Notes under the pieces: model-generated
Told to the model about the DNA's origin: nothing
Databases searched by the model: none
Seen by the model: the letters and a program-made list of their open reading frames with translations, nothing else
Source of the DNA: CAVPDE01 sp963707125
GTDB lineage: Bacteria > Desulfobacterota > DSM-4660 > Desulfatiglandales > HGW-15
DNA: 64,000 bases
Assembly: GCA_963707125.1 (NCBI GenBank)
Contig: CAVPOU010000018.1
Span: forward strand, 1-64,000
Direction of reading: 5' to 3'
Translations under genes and position numbers: made by a program
Shown: piece after piece, positions 17,614 to 27,345 of the stretch
Position numbering within the stretch: the first letter of the stretch is position 1
Layout: each line of letters starts with the position of its first letter

Positions 17614-18580
17614 TTAAAGGAGGGCTGTGCGCGAGCCGGGTATTCTCACCTCGACCGAGTGTTCCTGGCGGTCGTCAACAAGGGGAATCGCCTTGTCGTG
17701 TCGCTCGACGCCGTCAACGGTCACACTCGCCCCGCCTTTGTCTCGGCGCGTTTGCAGGACGTCGATGTGGTAGACGGTCTCCCGATACCGGTAGTGCACC
17801 TTGAACGCCTCCCAATCCGCAGGGAGGCAAGGCGCTAAATCGCAGTTTATCCACTTCCAGCCTCAGCCCAAGAGTGATTCAACGATCAGCCGGTACATCC
17901 AGCCGGCCGAGCCCGTGTACCACGTCCATCCACCACGGCCGGTGTGCGGCGAGAGCGCATATACGTCGGCCGCGACGACGTACGGCTCTACTTTGTAGGT
18001 CGCAATCGCCTCCGGAGATCGCGCGTGGTTCACCGGGTTGATCATGGCCAACAGTTCCCATGCGCGGCGGCTGTCGCCCAATGCAGCGAACGCCATCGCC
18101 GCCCAGATCGCCCCATGAGTGTACTGCCCGCCATTCTCTCTCACCCCTGGGACGTATCCTTTTATATAGCCGGGATTCAAATCTGACTTGTCAAACGGCG
18201 GATCCAAGAGCTGGATCAGCGCATGGTCCCGGCGAACGAGGCGCTTATCCACCGCTTCCATGGCCAGGCGAGAGCGCCCGGCATCGCCCGCCCCGGATAG
18301 AACAGACCAGCTTTGCGCAATCGAATCAATCTGGCATTCAGGGTTACTCGCCGACCCAAGCGGCGAGCCGTCGTCGAAGTAGGCGCGGCGGTACCACCCT
18401 CCGTCCCAGCCATTCTGCTCGAGATTCCGGCGCAGTTGAGCCGCCTCCCTCTGGCAACGTTCGACGAAAGAGTAGGTCACCCCGCGTACGGGCAACCTCC
18501 GTGAACTGCATGAGCACTTCATAAAGGAAAAACCCCAACCAGACGCTTTCGCCCTTGCCGTGTTCGCCCACCAGGTTCAT
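17614..18580 (-). pseudogene. NdvB fragments: GH94 C-terminal part
   Basis: The end of the phosphorylase domain is spread over three or four frames: MNLVGEHGKGESVWLGFFLY, then GGWYRRAYFDDGSPLGSASN, DSIAQSWSVLSGAGDAGRSR, NPGYIKGYVPGVRENGGQYT, WTWYTGSAGWMYRLIVESLL, and after two more shifts LPADWEAFKVHYRYRETVYH to a TAA at 17616-17614. These are standard cellobiose/cyclic-glucan phosphorylase C-terminal blocks. Confidence 0.75.
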
Positions 18581-18623
18581 GCCGTCGTTCCAGTCACCGG
18601 AGCCGATGAGCGGCAGGCCGTGC

Positions 18624-20297
18624 TCACCCGAATCTGAGGCCCCTCAGGATGGCTCGCCGACAGTGTTCGTATAGACTGGCTGCTTCTTCCGACCGGCTGG
18701 GTAGATCGTAATACGAGTCCTCCTCCGGGTTTACCGGGCGGCCTTCGATGAAGTGGATGGGCTCGTCCATGACACCCCGGTGTCCCCTGTGCTGAGAACG
18801 TAGCGGCATCGCCGCCAACGGCAGCCACAGGTAATCATCCGAACAGTGGGTCCGCACGCCCCGGCCCGAGGGGGGATGCCACCAATGCTGGACATCTCCC
18901 TCCCGGAACTGACGGGCCGCGCAGCGGAGCAAATGCTCGCGCAAAAGGTGCGGCTCGGCGTGGACGAGCGCCATCACGTCCTGCAACTGGTCGCGGAAAC
19001 CGAAGGCCCCCCCCGGCTGGTAGGTTCCGCTCCGCGCCCAAAGACGGCACGCCAGAGTCTGGTACAAGAGCCAGCCGTTGGTCAGCACGTTGAGGGACGG
19101 GTCCGGTGTTTCCACCTGCACGGCGCCGAGCGTGTGATTCCAGTACTGCCACACCGCTTCGAGCGCCCCGCGCGCCGCAGCAGATCCCCGGAAGCGATGC
19201 GCCAGGTTGCGGGCGTCATCGGCGTCTCGCCCTACGCCGAGCGTGAAGATGAACTCACGCTCTTGCCCGTCGGCTAGCTCGAAGGGAACCTGGATCGCGG
19301 CGCAGGGATCCAAAGCGGCCCCCACCTTGCCGGAAAGCCGCGACCGAGTCATGGCAGCCGGACTCCGAAGCGTGCCGTTACGCCCAATGAACTCCGTCCG
19401 GTCGCCGCTTACGGTCCGAGTCGCATCGTCCACGTCGAAAAAGGCAACCCGGTCGGCGAACTCCGTGTTGTAGGGGTTCCGCGCGAAGAGCGCTCCGCTG
19501 CCGGGGTCGACTTCGGTGATGACGTGCATGGCCGATTTCGGCCGCAGATCTCCCAGCACCCATTCCACGTATCCCGTGGCCGAGAGCCGGCGGGATCGGC
19601 CGCACTCATTTCGCACTTTCAACACTGTGAACTTGATCGGCGCGTCCAGGGCCACGTAAACCCACAGCTCGGAGCGGATGCCGCGCTCCGTGTGCTCGAA
19701 GACGCTGTAGCCGAATCCGTGCCGGCTGACGTAAGGCATCGCCCCGCGGCTGGGCAGCGGCGTGGGGGACCAGAAGTGGCCCCTCTCTTCGTCACGGAGG
19801 TAAAAGGCTTCTCCGCTCGAATCGCTCACGGGATCGTTGGTCCAGGGGGTGAGGCGGAACTCGTGGGCATTTTCGCTCCAGGTGCAGGCCGGGCCGCTCT
19901 CCGAGATGACGGTTCCGAAGTGCGGGTTCGCGAGCACATTCACCCACGGCGCCGGCGTCACTTGCCCGTGCGCAGTCGTAATGACGTACTCGCGCCCATC
20001 CGGGGTGAATCCTCCCAGCCCATTGAAGAAGAGCAGATCGTGGCGAGGCAAAGCGGCCGTTGGCGAGGGTTCGGGGCGGCGGGTTCGGGTCGGCGTAAGG
20101 CGCGGCACGGTTACTTCCACAAGGCCGCGACGGTTGATCTGGTCCGCCAGCGCTCCCCGACTGTCGGTGAGGATGGCCCGAGCGACCGTTTGGAGAAGAA
20201 TGCGGTCCTCGTTCGATATCTGGTCCGCCGGTCTTACGAAGATGCCGCCGGGTCGATCGGTCACGTTGGCTTCGAGCCGCGCGGCAATGAGCCCCAT
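18624..20297 (-). pseudogene. NdvB fragment: second GH94 sandwich and phosphorylase barrel
   Basis: This 557-residue open piece, the longest clean one, carries LLFFNGLGGFTPDGREYVIT, NPHFGTVISESGPACTWSEN and FWSPTPLPS of the second sandwich domain. It then shows the GH94 barrel with FGFRDQLQDVMALVHAEP; the Asp of the RDQLQD block is the expected catalytic acid. It continues to HCSDDYLWLPLAA and HFIEGRPVNPEEDSYYDLP. It ends near 18640, where the frame changes before GSGDWNDGMNLVGEHGKGES. Confidence 0.8.
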
Positions 20298-21504
20298 GAT
20301 TTGTTCGTGGAGGAGCTGCCGGTAACCGGCAGTGATCTTCGTTCCAGATCACCAGGTCCACCGCCAGTCCTTTCAGGCGCCAGTACGCGTGGGCCTGGAC
20401 GAGTTGGCGCACCAGCTCGATATTGGCCGGGTCGCCGATCTGCAGCAGCACGATCGGCAAATCGCCGGAAATGGAGTAGCCCCATAGACCGGATTGGCCG
20501 CGGCGGTTCTTGCTGAGAATGCTCGGGTCGGCGCGCAGCGAGGAATTGGCGTAAAGGACCGAGCTGGCCAGGTGTCCATAGAGTTGCGCGTCGGCCTCGG
20601 TGGCATTGATCTGCCGCAAGACCACCTGGCTGTGTGACCACGCCAGATCGAAGACGCGATCTGCGAGACGCCGATCCTGGTATTTCTCGACCAGGCCCAG
20701 GCACGCGTCGCGGGTCTCGCCGATGCCGGAGACAATATTGATCGTTGCCGTTTCTTCCGGATCGAGCGTGATGCGATAACGGATGGCGACAATCGGATCG
20801 AGCACGGAGCCCTCGCTGCCCGATAGCGCCGCGGGACCGCTCATCGCTTGCGGGTCGGCGACGGTGTTGCCGCGGCCGATGAACCGGCTGCGGTCGGTCT
20901 CATAGGAGATTTCTCCGATGTCCGCCCCGTGCACGGCCATCAGATGAAACATCCATGGCGTGGGTTCGCCGAGGGAGCGGGGCCTGCGAGTGCAGAGAAT
21001 CGCCCGCTGCGGGCGGAGGATCTCGGTCTGAACAAAGAGATTGCTGAACGCCGGATGCAGGGCGTCCGCGGCCGGCGAGGTGAGAACGACTTCCGCGTAA
21101 CTCGTGACGTCGATTGCCCGGCGTGTCCGGGAGCGGTTGGCGATGTGGATTCGGCGCAGCTCGATGTCATCCTCGGGCGAAACGGCGATTTCCGTATGGG
21201 TGTCGAATTCATGGGCGCGGCAACGGAACTCCGCTCGCGCCTCCGAAAAAATCGCTTCGTATTTCTCCGACCCCTTGAGCGTCGGCTGATAGGCGGTTGA
21301 CCAGAACTCCCCGCTCGTCACGTCGCGGAGGTAACAGAACGTGCCCCAGTTGTCACAGGTGCTGTCTTCGCGCCAGCGTGTGACGGCCAGGTCCTTCCAG
21401 CGGCTGTAACCGCCGCCTGCGTTCGTGATCATCACGTGGTATCTGCCGTTCGACAGCAACTGCACTTCCGGTATCGGCGTGTGCGGACTGCTGAAAACAC
21501 GCAC
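19792..21504 (-). pseudogene. NdvB fragment: first GH94 sandwich domain
   Basis: The first 390 or so residues (21504 to about 20330) are the first carbohydrate-binding sandwich of the GH94 half: QLLSNGRYHVMITNAGGGYS, RWREDSTCDNWGTFCYLRDV, GEFWSTAYQPT and SSLRADPSILSKNRRGQSGL with WGYSISGDLPIVLL. After about 20330 the same frame is out of register (Arg/Pro/Gly-rich nonsense) and the gene continues in the 20297 frame. Confidence 0.75.
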
Positions 21505-23382
21505 CGGCGTCTCCGAACCGCTGGGAGTCGTACGTATCGTCGGAGTGCTCGGCGGTGTGCCAATAGAAGGCCGTGGCCTTGGGAATCCGCTCCTGGAGCA
21601 ACAGCGTCGTCGCCTGGAACATCGGATCCGACTCGAATCGCTTCTGCATCGGACGGTCCAGGAGCAGATAGGCCAGAGAGAGGAAGCTCATGCCCTCGTG
21701 ATGGGCCATGAACGACCGGACCACGGCGCTCGATTTTCCACGCGGCAGGCGCGAAGGGGTGTAGTCGATCGCTTCATAGAAGCCGTATTCTCCTTCCAGC
21801 CCTTCAGCGGCGAGTCGCTGCAAATTCAGGCATGCCTCCTCGGGCGCCACCATCAGCGCCAGCGCCGAGGCATAGGGCGCAATGACCAAATCATCGGCTA
21901 ATCCCCTTTTGAGCCCCAGGCCGGGCACGCCAAACGCGCGGTACTGGTAGTTGAGATGAACGTCGATCGCGTTGTAGCCGGATTCCGAAATACCCCACGG
22001 TAGCCCTCGGCTCCTCCCATACTGCGATCTGCCTTTCCACCGCCGCCTGGTAGGTCTGGTCGAGCAGCGTGTCTTCGTACGTCGGCATCACCAGCAGCGG
22101 CATGAGGTACTCGAACATCGAACCGCTCCACGAAAGGAGAACCGGTTTTCCGCCGGCGGTGGTGAGCAGGCGTCCCAGGGCAAACCAGCTCTCCTGCGGC
22201 AGTTGTCCCTGCGCAATGGCCACGAAACTGCACAATCTCGCTTCCGATGCCAGCAGATCATAGTAACTCGAGTCCAGCCGGCGCTCCGCAACGTTGTAGC
22301 CGATCGCCAGCAGATGACGCGCCTTGTCGAACAGGAAGTCATACTCCATATCGGCCAGTTCGCCGGATTGCTGCGCCAGGCGTTCGATGGCCGCAATCCT
22401 GTGCTTTGGCACGAAGGCTTGCTTCGGTGATGAGCCGCCGAACCTCTCCCAACCATTCCCTCTCCCCGGGGGTTGCGTCCGAGCCGAGGCGATCCTCGAT
22501 GGCCGGCAGCAACTCCACCTCAAATCTCGGCCAGTTCGCGCAGCGTGGGGATCTCATCGAGGCCGCGAAACCCGCTTAACCTGTCCGGAGAGGCCGGCAG
22601 CAAGGTCCACGGCGCGAGAAACGTCAGCTCATCGAGGGCGCCCTGGCATTGCCGAGCGAGGGCATGTGCCCACCCCATTCGCTTGGCTCTCGGCGTCGGC
22701 CTCGAGGCTGTTTACCACCTCCGCGGCGGCCGTCGCCAGCTGGTCGAGGACCAGTCGCGCCGCCCGCGAGCGTAGTTGGCCGGGAAACGGATGCGGACGC
22801 CAGATCCTTCTGAAGTTGAGCGAGCTGGGCCGGAGCGGCTCCTCCCGCAGCGTCCACGAGAATCCGTAGGGTGTCGCTGAGTCCGTCAAACCATCGCGCT
22901 TCCAGGATCCGGCGATCGGGAAGGGCGAGCAGACCCGGCCGCAAGGTCAGCAGATGGCCCGCGAGGTTCCCGCTGTCCACCGTCGAAATGTACGTGGGGG
23001 GCAGCGGTTTCAGAGACTGCGTGTCGTACCAGTTGTAGAAGTGGCCTCGGTGGCGTTCCAGGGCTTCCATGGTGTGGAGGGCCTTCGCCGTGCGCTCGAT
23101 GAGTTGCCCGGCCGGAATGTAGCCGAAGTCGTACGCGGACAAATTCGCCAGGAGCGCAAGTCCCATGTTGGTGGGCGACGTGCGATGCGCAACCACGGGA
23201 GCGGGATGCTCTTGATAGTTATCCGGCGGCAGCCAATGATCTTCCGGGCCGACGAAAGTCTCGAAGAACGCCCAAGTCTTTCGGGAAAGCTTCCGGAGAA
23301 ACAGGGTCTGGTCAGCCGTCAGCCTTGCTCCACGGCGAGCGAGCGGCCGGCTGATCCACCACGCGATGGCACGGAGAGGCAA
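21353..23382 (-). pseudogene. NdvB fragments: glucoamylase-like domain
   Basis: Successive frames carry LSRKTWAFFETFVGPEDHWL, HRTSPTNMGLALLANLSAYD, FYNWYDTQSLKPLPPTYIST, then LDSSYYDLLASEARLCSFVA, LLSWSGSMFEYLMPLLVMPT and finally APYASALALMVAPEEACLN with FMAHHEGMSFLSLAYLL. These are the conserved blocks of the glucoamylase-like middle domain of NdvB. At least five frame changes occur inside about 2 kb. Confidence 0.75.
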
Positions 23383-23436
23383 ACCAGAGGGCCAGGATAG
23401 GCCCAGCCACGGCGAGCGCGGCCGGCCTCGAAAGCG

Positions 23437-25039
23437 TCAGATAAATCGCCGCGGCAGTGGCCATGGCGGGGGCGATCCACATCGTCCCGCCAGGAGGCGG
23501 CAAGGTCCGTGCGGCTTTGGCGATCCGAGTCCGCTCGACGGATTCCATTCCAGAAGTCGTCGGTGGGTGACCCACATTCGCCAGGCCGTGCGCACAATCG
23601 CATCCAGACTGAAGAAGGCCTCATAGGGGAGACAGGCGAGAGTAAAGGCCGCCTGAGCGGAGTGCCGGCCAGCCGAGCGCACCGTGGCCGCAAGATGCTG
23701 ACGCAGCAGCACATCGCCCGGCTTCTGAAACAGATCCAGAAAAGAGGCCATCCAGGGAGGAATCAGGATGGTTCCGATCACGGCCAGGGTCCATAACCAG
23801 GGCGGCGACAAGACGGTCCAGCCGAGGAGCAACAGCAAGGTCAACGCCGCCGGCACGAGGCTCCGACGAAGATTGTCGAAAATCTTCCATCGGGACAGCC
23901 CGGAGAGCGGATTCTTCCGGCGGCTTCCCTCGAGGCCGGGAACGCCCGGCAGCAGCCAGCGGGCAATTTGCCAATCCCCGCGAATCCAGCGGTGCCGACG
24001 GCTCACGTCCGCGCTGTAGCGGGATGGATATTCCTCGTACAACAGCACATCGCTGAGCAGCCCCGCCCGCGCGTAGCATCCCTCCACAAGGTCATGGCTG
24101 AGGATCCGGTTCTCGGGAAAGCGCCCCTTGAGGGCCCGCTCGAACGCATCGACATCATAGATCCCCTTGCCGATGAATGAGCCTTCGCCGAACACGATCC
24201 TGGTAGACATCGGAGACCACCCGGGTATACGGGTCGATGCCCGGCTCACTCCCGCACAATCGCGCGTATCGCGACCGGTTCATTCCCGGCAGGCTCACGG
24301 CCACGCGGGGCTGAAGGATGCCGTACCCCTCAGCGATCCGCTGCTTGTCTTCGTCGTACCGCGCCCGATTCAGCGGGTGCGCCATGGCTCCCACAAACTG
24401 CCATGCCGAATCGCGGGGGAGCTGCGTATCCGTGTCCAGGGTGATCACGTACTTCACGTTCGATAACACGGCAATATCCCCAACGATGAGGGAGAAGCGA
24501 TCCCTTGAGCCGCCGCGCAGAAGCGAATTCAATTCCGCAAGCTTTCCTCGCTTCCGCTCGTAACCCATCCAAATCCGCTCCCGCGGATTCCAGCGGCGCG
24601 GACGATGAAAGAGGAAGAACGTGTCGGCTTTTGGGCTCCGGTACTTTTCGTTCAACTCTTCGAATTCTCTTTCCGGGCCAGCCGTAACAACGGTTCGTCC
24701 TCCGGAAGCGTTTCCTCAGGTGCGTCCCGGAAATCCGTCAGCAGACCGAAGTGCAGGTGCTCGTCCCGATTGGCCAGAAACCGAACTTCCAGCGCCTCGA
24801 CCAGATCCTCGATGTTTTGCGCGCTCGTGAGCATCGTCGGGATCACGGCCAGGGTGCGCGATTCCGGCGGAATTCCTCCGGAAAAGTCCATTCGCGGCAG
24901 CAAGTGCGGCGTCGCCAGTAACGTCGCCAGCCAGTTCACCAGCGCCACCGCCAGATGACTTGCGCCCAGCAGCAAGGGGAACCCGATCAGCGCGAGCAGC
25001 CAATCCTGGCACCCCGCTGGCATGCGCCTTCGCCAACAA
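23437..25039 (-). pseudogene. NdvB fragments: membrane segments and GT84 glycosyltransferase
   Basis: Four overlapping frames together give a membrane segment (LALIGFPLLLGASHLAVALV), the GT domain with VITLDTDTQLPRDSAW (metal/sugar-nucleotide Asp residues), ILSHDLVEGCYARAGLLSDV, the acceptor motif RRHRWIRGDWQ and further helices (LVPAALTLLLLLGWTVL). These are the blocks of family GT84. Frame changes lie near 25023-25035, 24652-24660, 24200-24250 and about 23540. Confidence 0.75.
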
Positions 25040-25062
25040 ACTCCCGGTGAAAATAGCCGTAA

Positions 25063-26394
25063 TCAGCGTGATCGATGCCCAGATAGAAGAGCAAAGGGAA
25101 ACCGACGGCTCAATCGCCGAAGAGCCTCAAGGGGAGATCGGCGCACCTCCGCCGTTCGTTCGAGCTGCGGCAATCCCTTGTCGATCAGGTAGAACCCGAC
25201 ATGGGCTGCTCGATCGTCGCTGTCATCCTTGGCTGCGGCCTCGCGGGCCAATCGGATCGCTTCGCGGGCCACCTCGCTTTCGGATCGCCGGCTGCTCTTG
25301 GCGATCTTTTCCACTACGTGACGGTAGCGATCCCGGGTGGCAAAATCCATCCTGCCGTAGACTCCGCCCGGATCCTCACGCAGGGTCTGTTCGACAACGC
25401 TCATCGTCTCGACGAACTCACGCCAGTCCATCGCCCCCAGAAATCGGAGGCTGCCGATGCTGTTGCTTATGGAAACCTGATCGGCGGCCTGTTGTCGGTT
25501 CTCCGACTGCACCAGTTGCTCAATCGTCAGGCCGGATTCGGAGAGCCGCTGCTCAATCCAGGTGAGCGGCAAGGCCAAAGCGGGGCTTTGTCCCTGCAAC
25601 CGCCGCGCAAATTCGGCGACAAATGAACTCACCAGCGGCGGGTTCGACCGGGCCATATCCGCGATCACGAGAATCAGGCTCTTCGGGTCTTTCTCGGCGA
25701 TCTCCGTCATCTGGTCCGCCCAGTAGTCGGCGCGGTTGCGGTCGGTCCGGTCGGCGGCGATCCGGGCTCCAACGCGGCGGAGATTCTCGATCAGGGCCAG
25801 GCGCAGCATGATCGGGATGGCCCACAATTCGCCTAACTTCAGGACGGTCACCGTCTGGTAGGCGGCCACGAAACTGCTGAGACTTTCCGGATCCACCCGT
25901 CCATCGCCGTGCGAGATAATCTCCAGCGCAATGTCGTACACGCGCGGAAGCCCGGCCGATGGGCCGTTCAGCAAGCGCGGCAGTTCCCGGCTGTACCCCT
26001 TGGGCAAGTGTCGCCTGGCCGTGCGAATCTGTTCTTCGATCAGATAGAAGTTGTCGAGCAGCCATTCCCCGGCCGGCACAATCCGGCGGTTGGCCTTGAC
26101 TGCCTCCGTCAGCAGATTGCAGGCTCCAATCAGGACGCCTTCATTCTCAGCCAGCCGCGTCAGAAGTCGGTCCGGAGCGCGTCCCAAACTCAACTTGTGC
26201 GAGTCCGCCAGCGCCTTGCCGTGCTGTTTCATCTGGTCGCTGCTGAACAGTTCCGATCGCAGCGGTGGCTCGTCGCCGGCGAACTTTTGTGCCAGGCCGG
26301 TTCTGCCGAGACGCGCCCTCAAATGGAGCAGGGTCCGGAGAATCCTCTTGCCGCTCACCTTCACTCTTAGTGTCTCCTTCTTATGGCAGGCCAT
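25063..26394 (-). pseudogene. NdvB fragment: N-terminal domain
   Basis: This 443-residue open piece starts near MACHKKETLRVKVSGKRI and carries the NdvB N-terminal signature: DNFYLIEEQIRTARRHLPKG, then YSRELPRLL, a helical region, and KIAKSSRRSESEVAREAIRL followed by DRAAHVGFYLIDKGLPQLE. It breaks near 25063-25110, where the next frame should read into membrane segment ITLITAIFTGSLLAKAHASG. Its start overlaps the end of the small membrane-protein frame at 26367-26552. Confidence 0.8.
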
Positions 26395-26552
26395 GCGCTG
26401 TGCACGGCATACGGACTTTGTCGAAAAATAGTATCTGATCTAAAGGGGCTCAACCAAGCGGAGCCTCTCTGAATGAATCCACCCATCGTGTAGCCTATCA
26501 TCAATCCCAGTAGCCACAAAATCAAGAGAATAACACCCAGGGTCCAAAGCAT
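26367..26552 (-). pseudogene. lmo0937-type small membrane protein with replaced C-terminus
   Basis: The first 27 residues (MLWTLGVILLILWLLGLMIG then YTMGGFI) match the start of the lmo0937 family, about 47-residue two-helix membrane proteins. The expected second helix is absent: after GGFI the frame reads QRGSAWLSPFRSDTIF and other non-hydrophobic sequence into the start of the glucan synthase gene. The second half has therefore probably been lost by deletion. GGAGG precedes the ATG. Its neighbours are other stress-type membrane genes. Confidence 0.55.
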
Positions 26553-26651
26553 GTTCGCCTCCTATTTCAATAAAGAGACAGGAGAGGAACGGATCATTTG
26601 ACTTTTTAGAAAATCGGTGTAAGAGTTTGAAGGGAGAAAGGAGATAACACC

Positions 26652-27245
26652 ATGGATATTCTTCAAAGAGCCAAGAACATCATCATGACCCCGAAGACGG
26701 AGTGGCCGGTCATCGCCGCTGAAGAACCGAACACCGCAGAGATCTTTAAGGGATACGTGCTCCCTCTGGCCCTCATCCCTGCAATCGCCTACGTCATCGG
26801 ACTGGGGGTGATCGGGATGGGAATGATGTCTTCCTTTTCCTGGGGCATCGCCATGGGGTTGATCCAGTTCATTCTGGCCTTTGTGGGGGTCTACATCTCA
26901 GCCTATGTGATTGCTTTTCTGGCTCCCAGATTCGGGTCCCAGCAAGACATGGGGCGGGCTGTTCAACTCGTCGCGTATTCCTACACGCCGGCGTGGGTGG
27001 CCGGGATTCTGTCCATTGTCCCTGCTCTAGGGATCTTGGCATTCGTGGGCGGCATCTATGGTCTCTACCTCATGTATCTGGGCCTCCCTCACATGATGAA
27101 AACTCCGCAGGACAAAGCCATCGGGTACCTGGTTGTCTCGATCATTGCCGTGATCGTGACCTACTGGATCATCACTCTGATTCTCACATCCATTGTTTTC
27201 AGTGTTTTTGGCCTGACTGCGATGACCATGATGAGAGGCATGTAG
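26652..27245 (+). CDS. Yip1 family membrane protein
   Basis: This 197-residue integral membrane protein starts MDILQRAKNIIMTPKTEWPV, with the conserved P-x-x-x-W motif of bacterial Yip1/DUF1282 proteins just before the first helix. Five to six helices follow (for example LPLALIPAIAYVIGLGVIGM, MGLIQFILAFVGVYISAYVI and VVSIIAVIVTYWIITLIL). The bacterial members have no proven function; some are linked to envelope stress. AAAGGAGATAACACC gives a strong ribosome site. It stands alone on the plus strand and is followed by a perfect hairpin that also ends the opposing operon. Confidence 0.85.
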   Translation: MDILQRAKNIIMTPKTEWPVIAAEEPNTAEIFKGYVLPLALIPAIAYVIGLGVIGMGMMSSFSWGIAMGLIQFILAFVGVYISAYVIAFLAPRFGSQQDMGRAVQLVAYSYTPAWVAGILSIVPALGILAFVGGIYGLYLMYLGLPHMMKTPQDKAIGYLVVSIIAVIVTYWIITLILTSIVFSVFGLTAMTMMRGM

Positions 27246-27290
27246 GGTCCTGACTCGAAACAGAACGGCATAAGTCATGAGAAAAAACAG

Positions 27291-27317
27291 AGACGCCGTC
27301 GCTTTTGGACGGCGTCT
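27291..27317 (-). terminator. Intrinsic terminator of the iorAB-type operon
   Basis: AGACGCCGTC pairs with GACGGCGTCT (ten perfect pairs, seven-base loop). Read on the minus strand the stem is followed by CTGTTTTTTC, a good T-run, placing it 29 bases after the stop of the molybdenum hydroxylase gene at 27346. On the plus strand it also follows the Yip1 gene but without a T-run, so it may act weakly in that direction. Confidence 0.8.
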
Positions 27318-27345
27318 CGCATGAAACTGCTTTCCAGAACCCCTC

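Larger units (their letters stand above)
17614..26394 (-). pseudogene. ndvB: Cyclic beta-1,2-glucan synthase-like gene (NdvB type), multiply frameshifted
   Basis: Open pieces on the minus strand line up end to end as one NdvB-type protein of about 2,900 residues: N-terminal domain, membrane helices, GT84 glycosyltransferase, more helices, a glucoamylase-like domain, two GH94 sandwich domains and the GH94 phosphorylase barrel. NdvB makes periplasmic cyclic glucans used in osmotic adaptation. The reading frame changes at least twelve times, at nearly every few hundred bases, yet no in-frame nonsense substitution is needed to explain the breaks and the protein sequence between them is well conserved. 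The region is visibly richer in G+C than its flanks. Either the indels are sequencing errors or the gene died very recently. Confidence 0.85.

Noticed and set aside
17614..26394. Eight or more separate small glycosidase or glycosyltransferase genes
   Set aside because: The pieces follow the NdvB domain order exactly, abut or overlap at their ends and lack ribosome sites, so one broken gene is far more likely.
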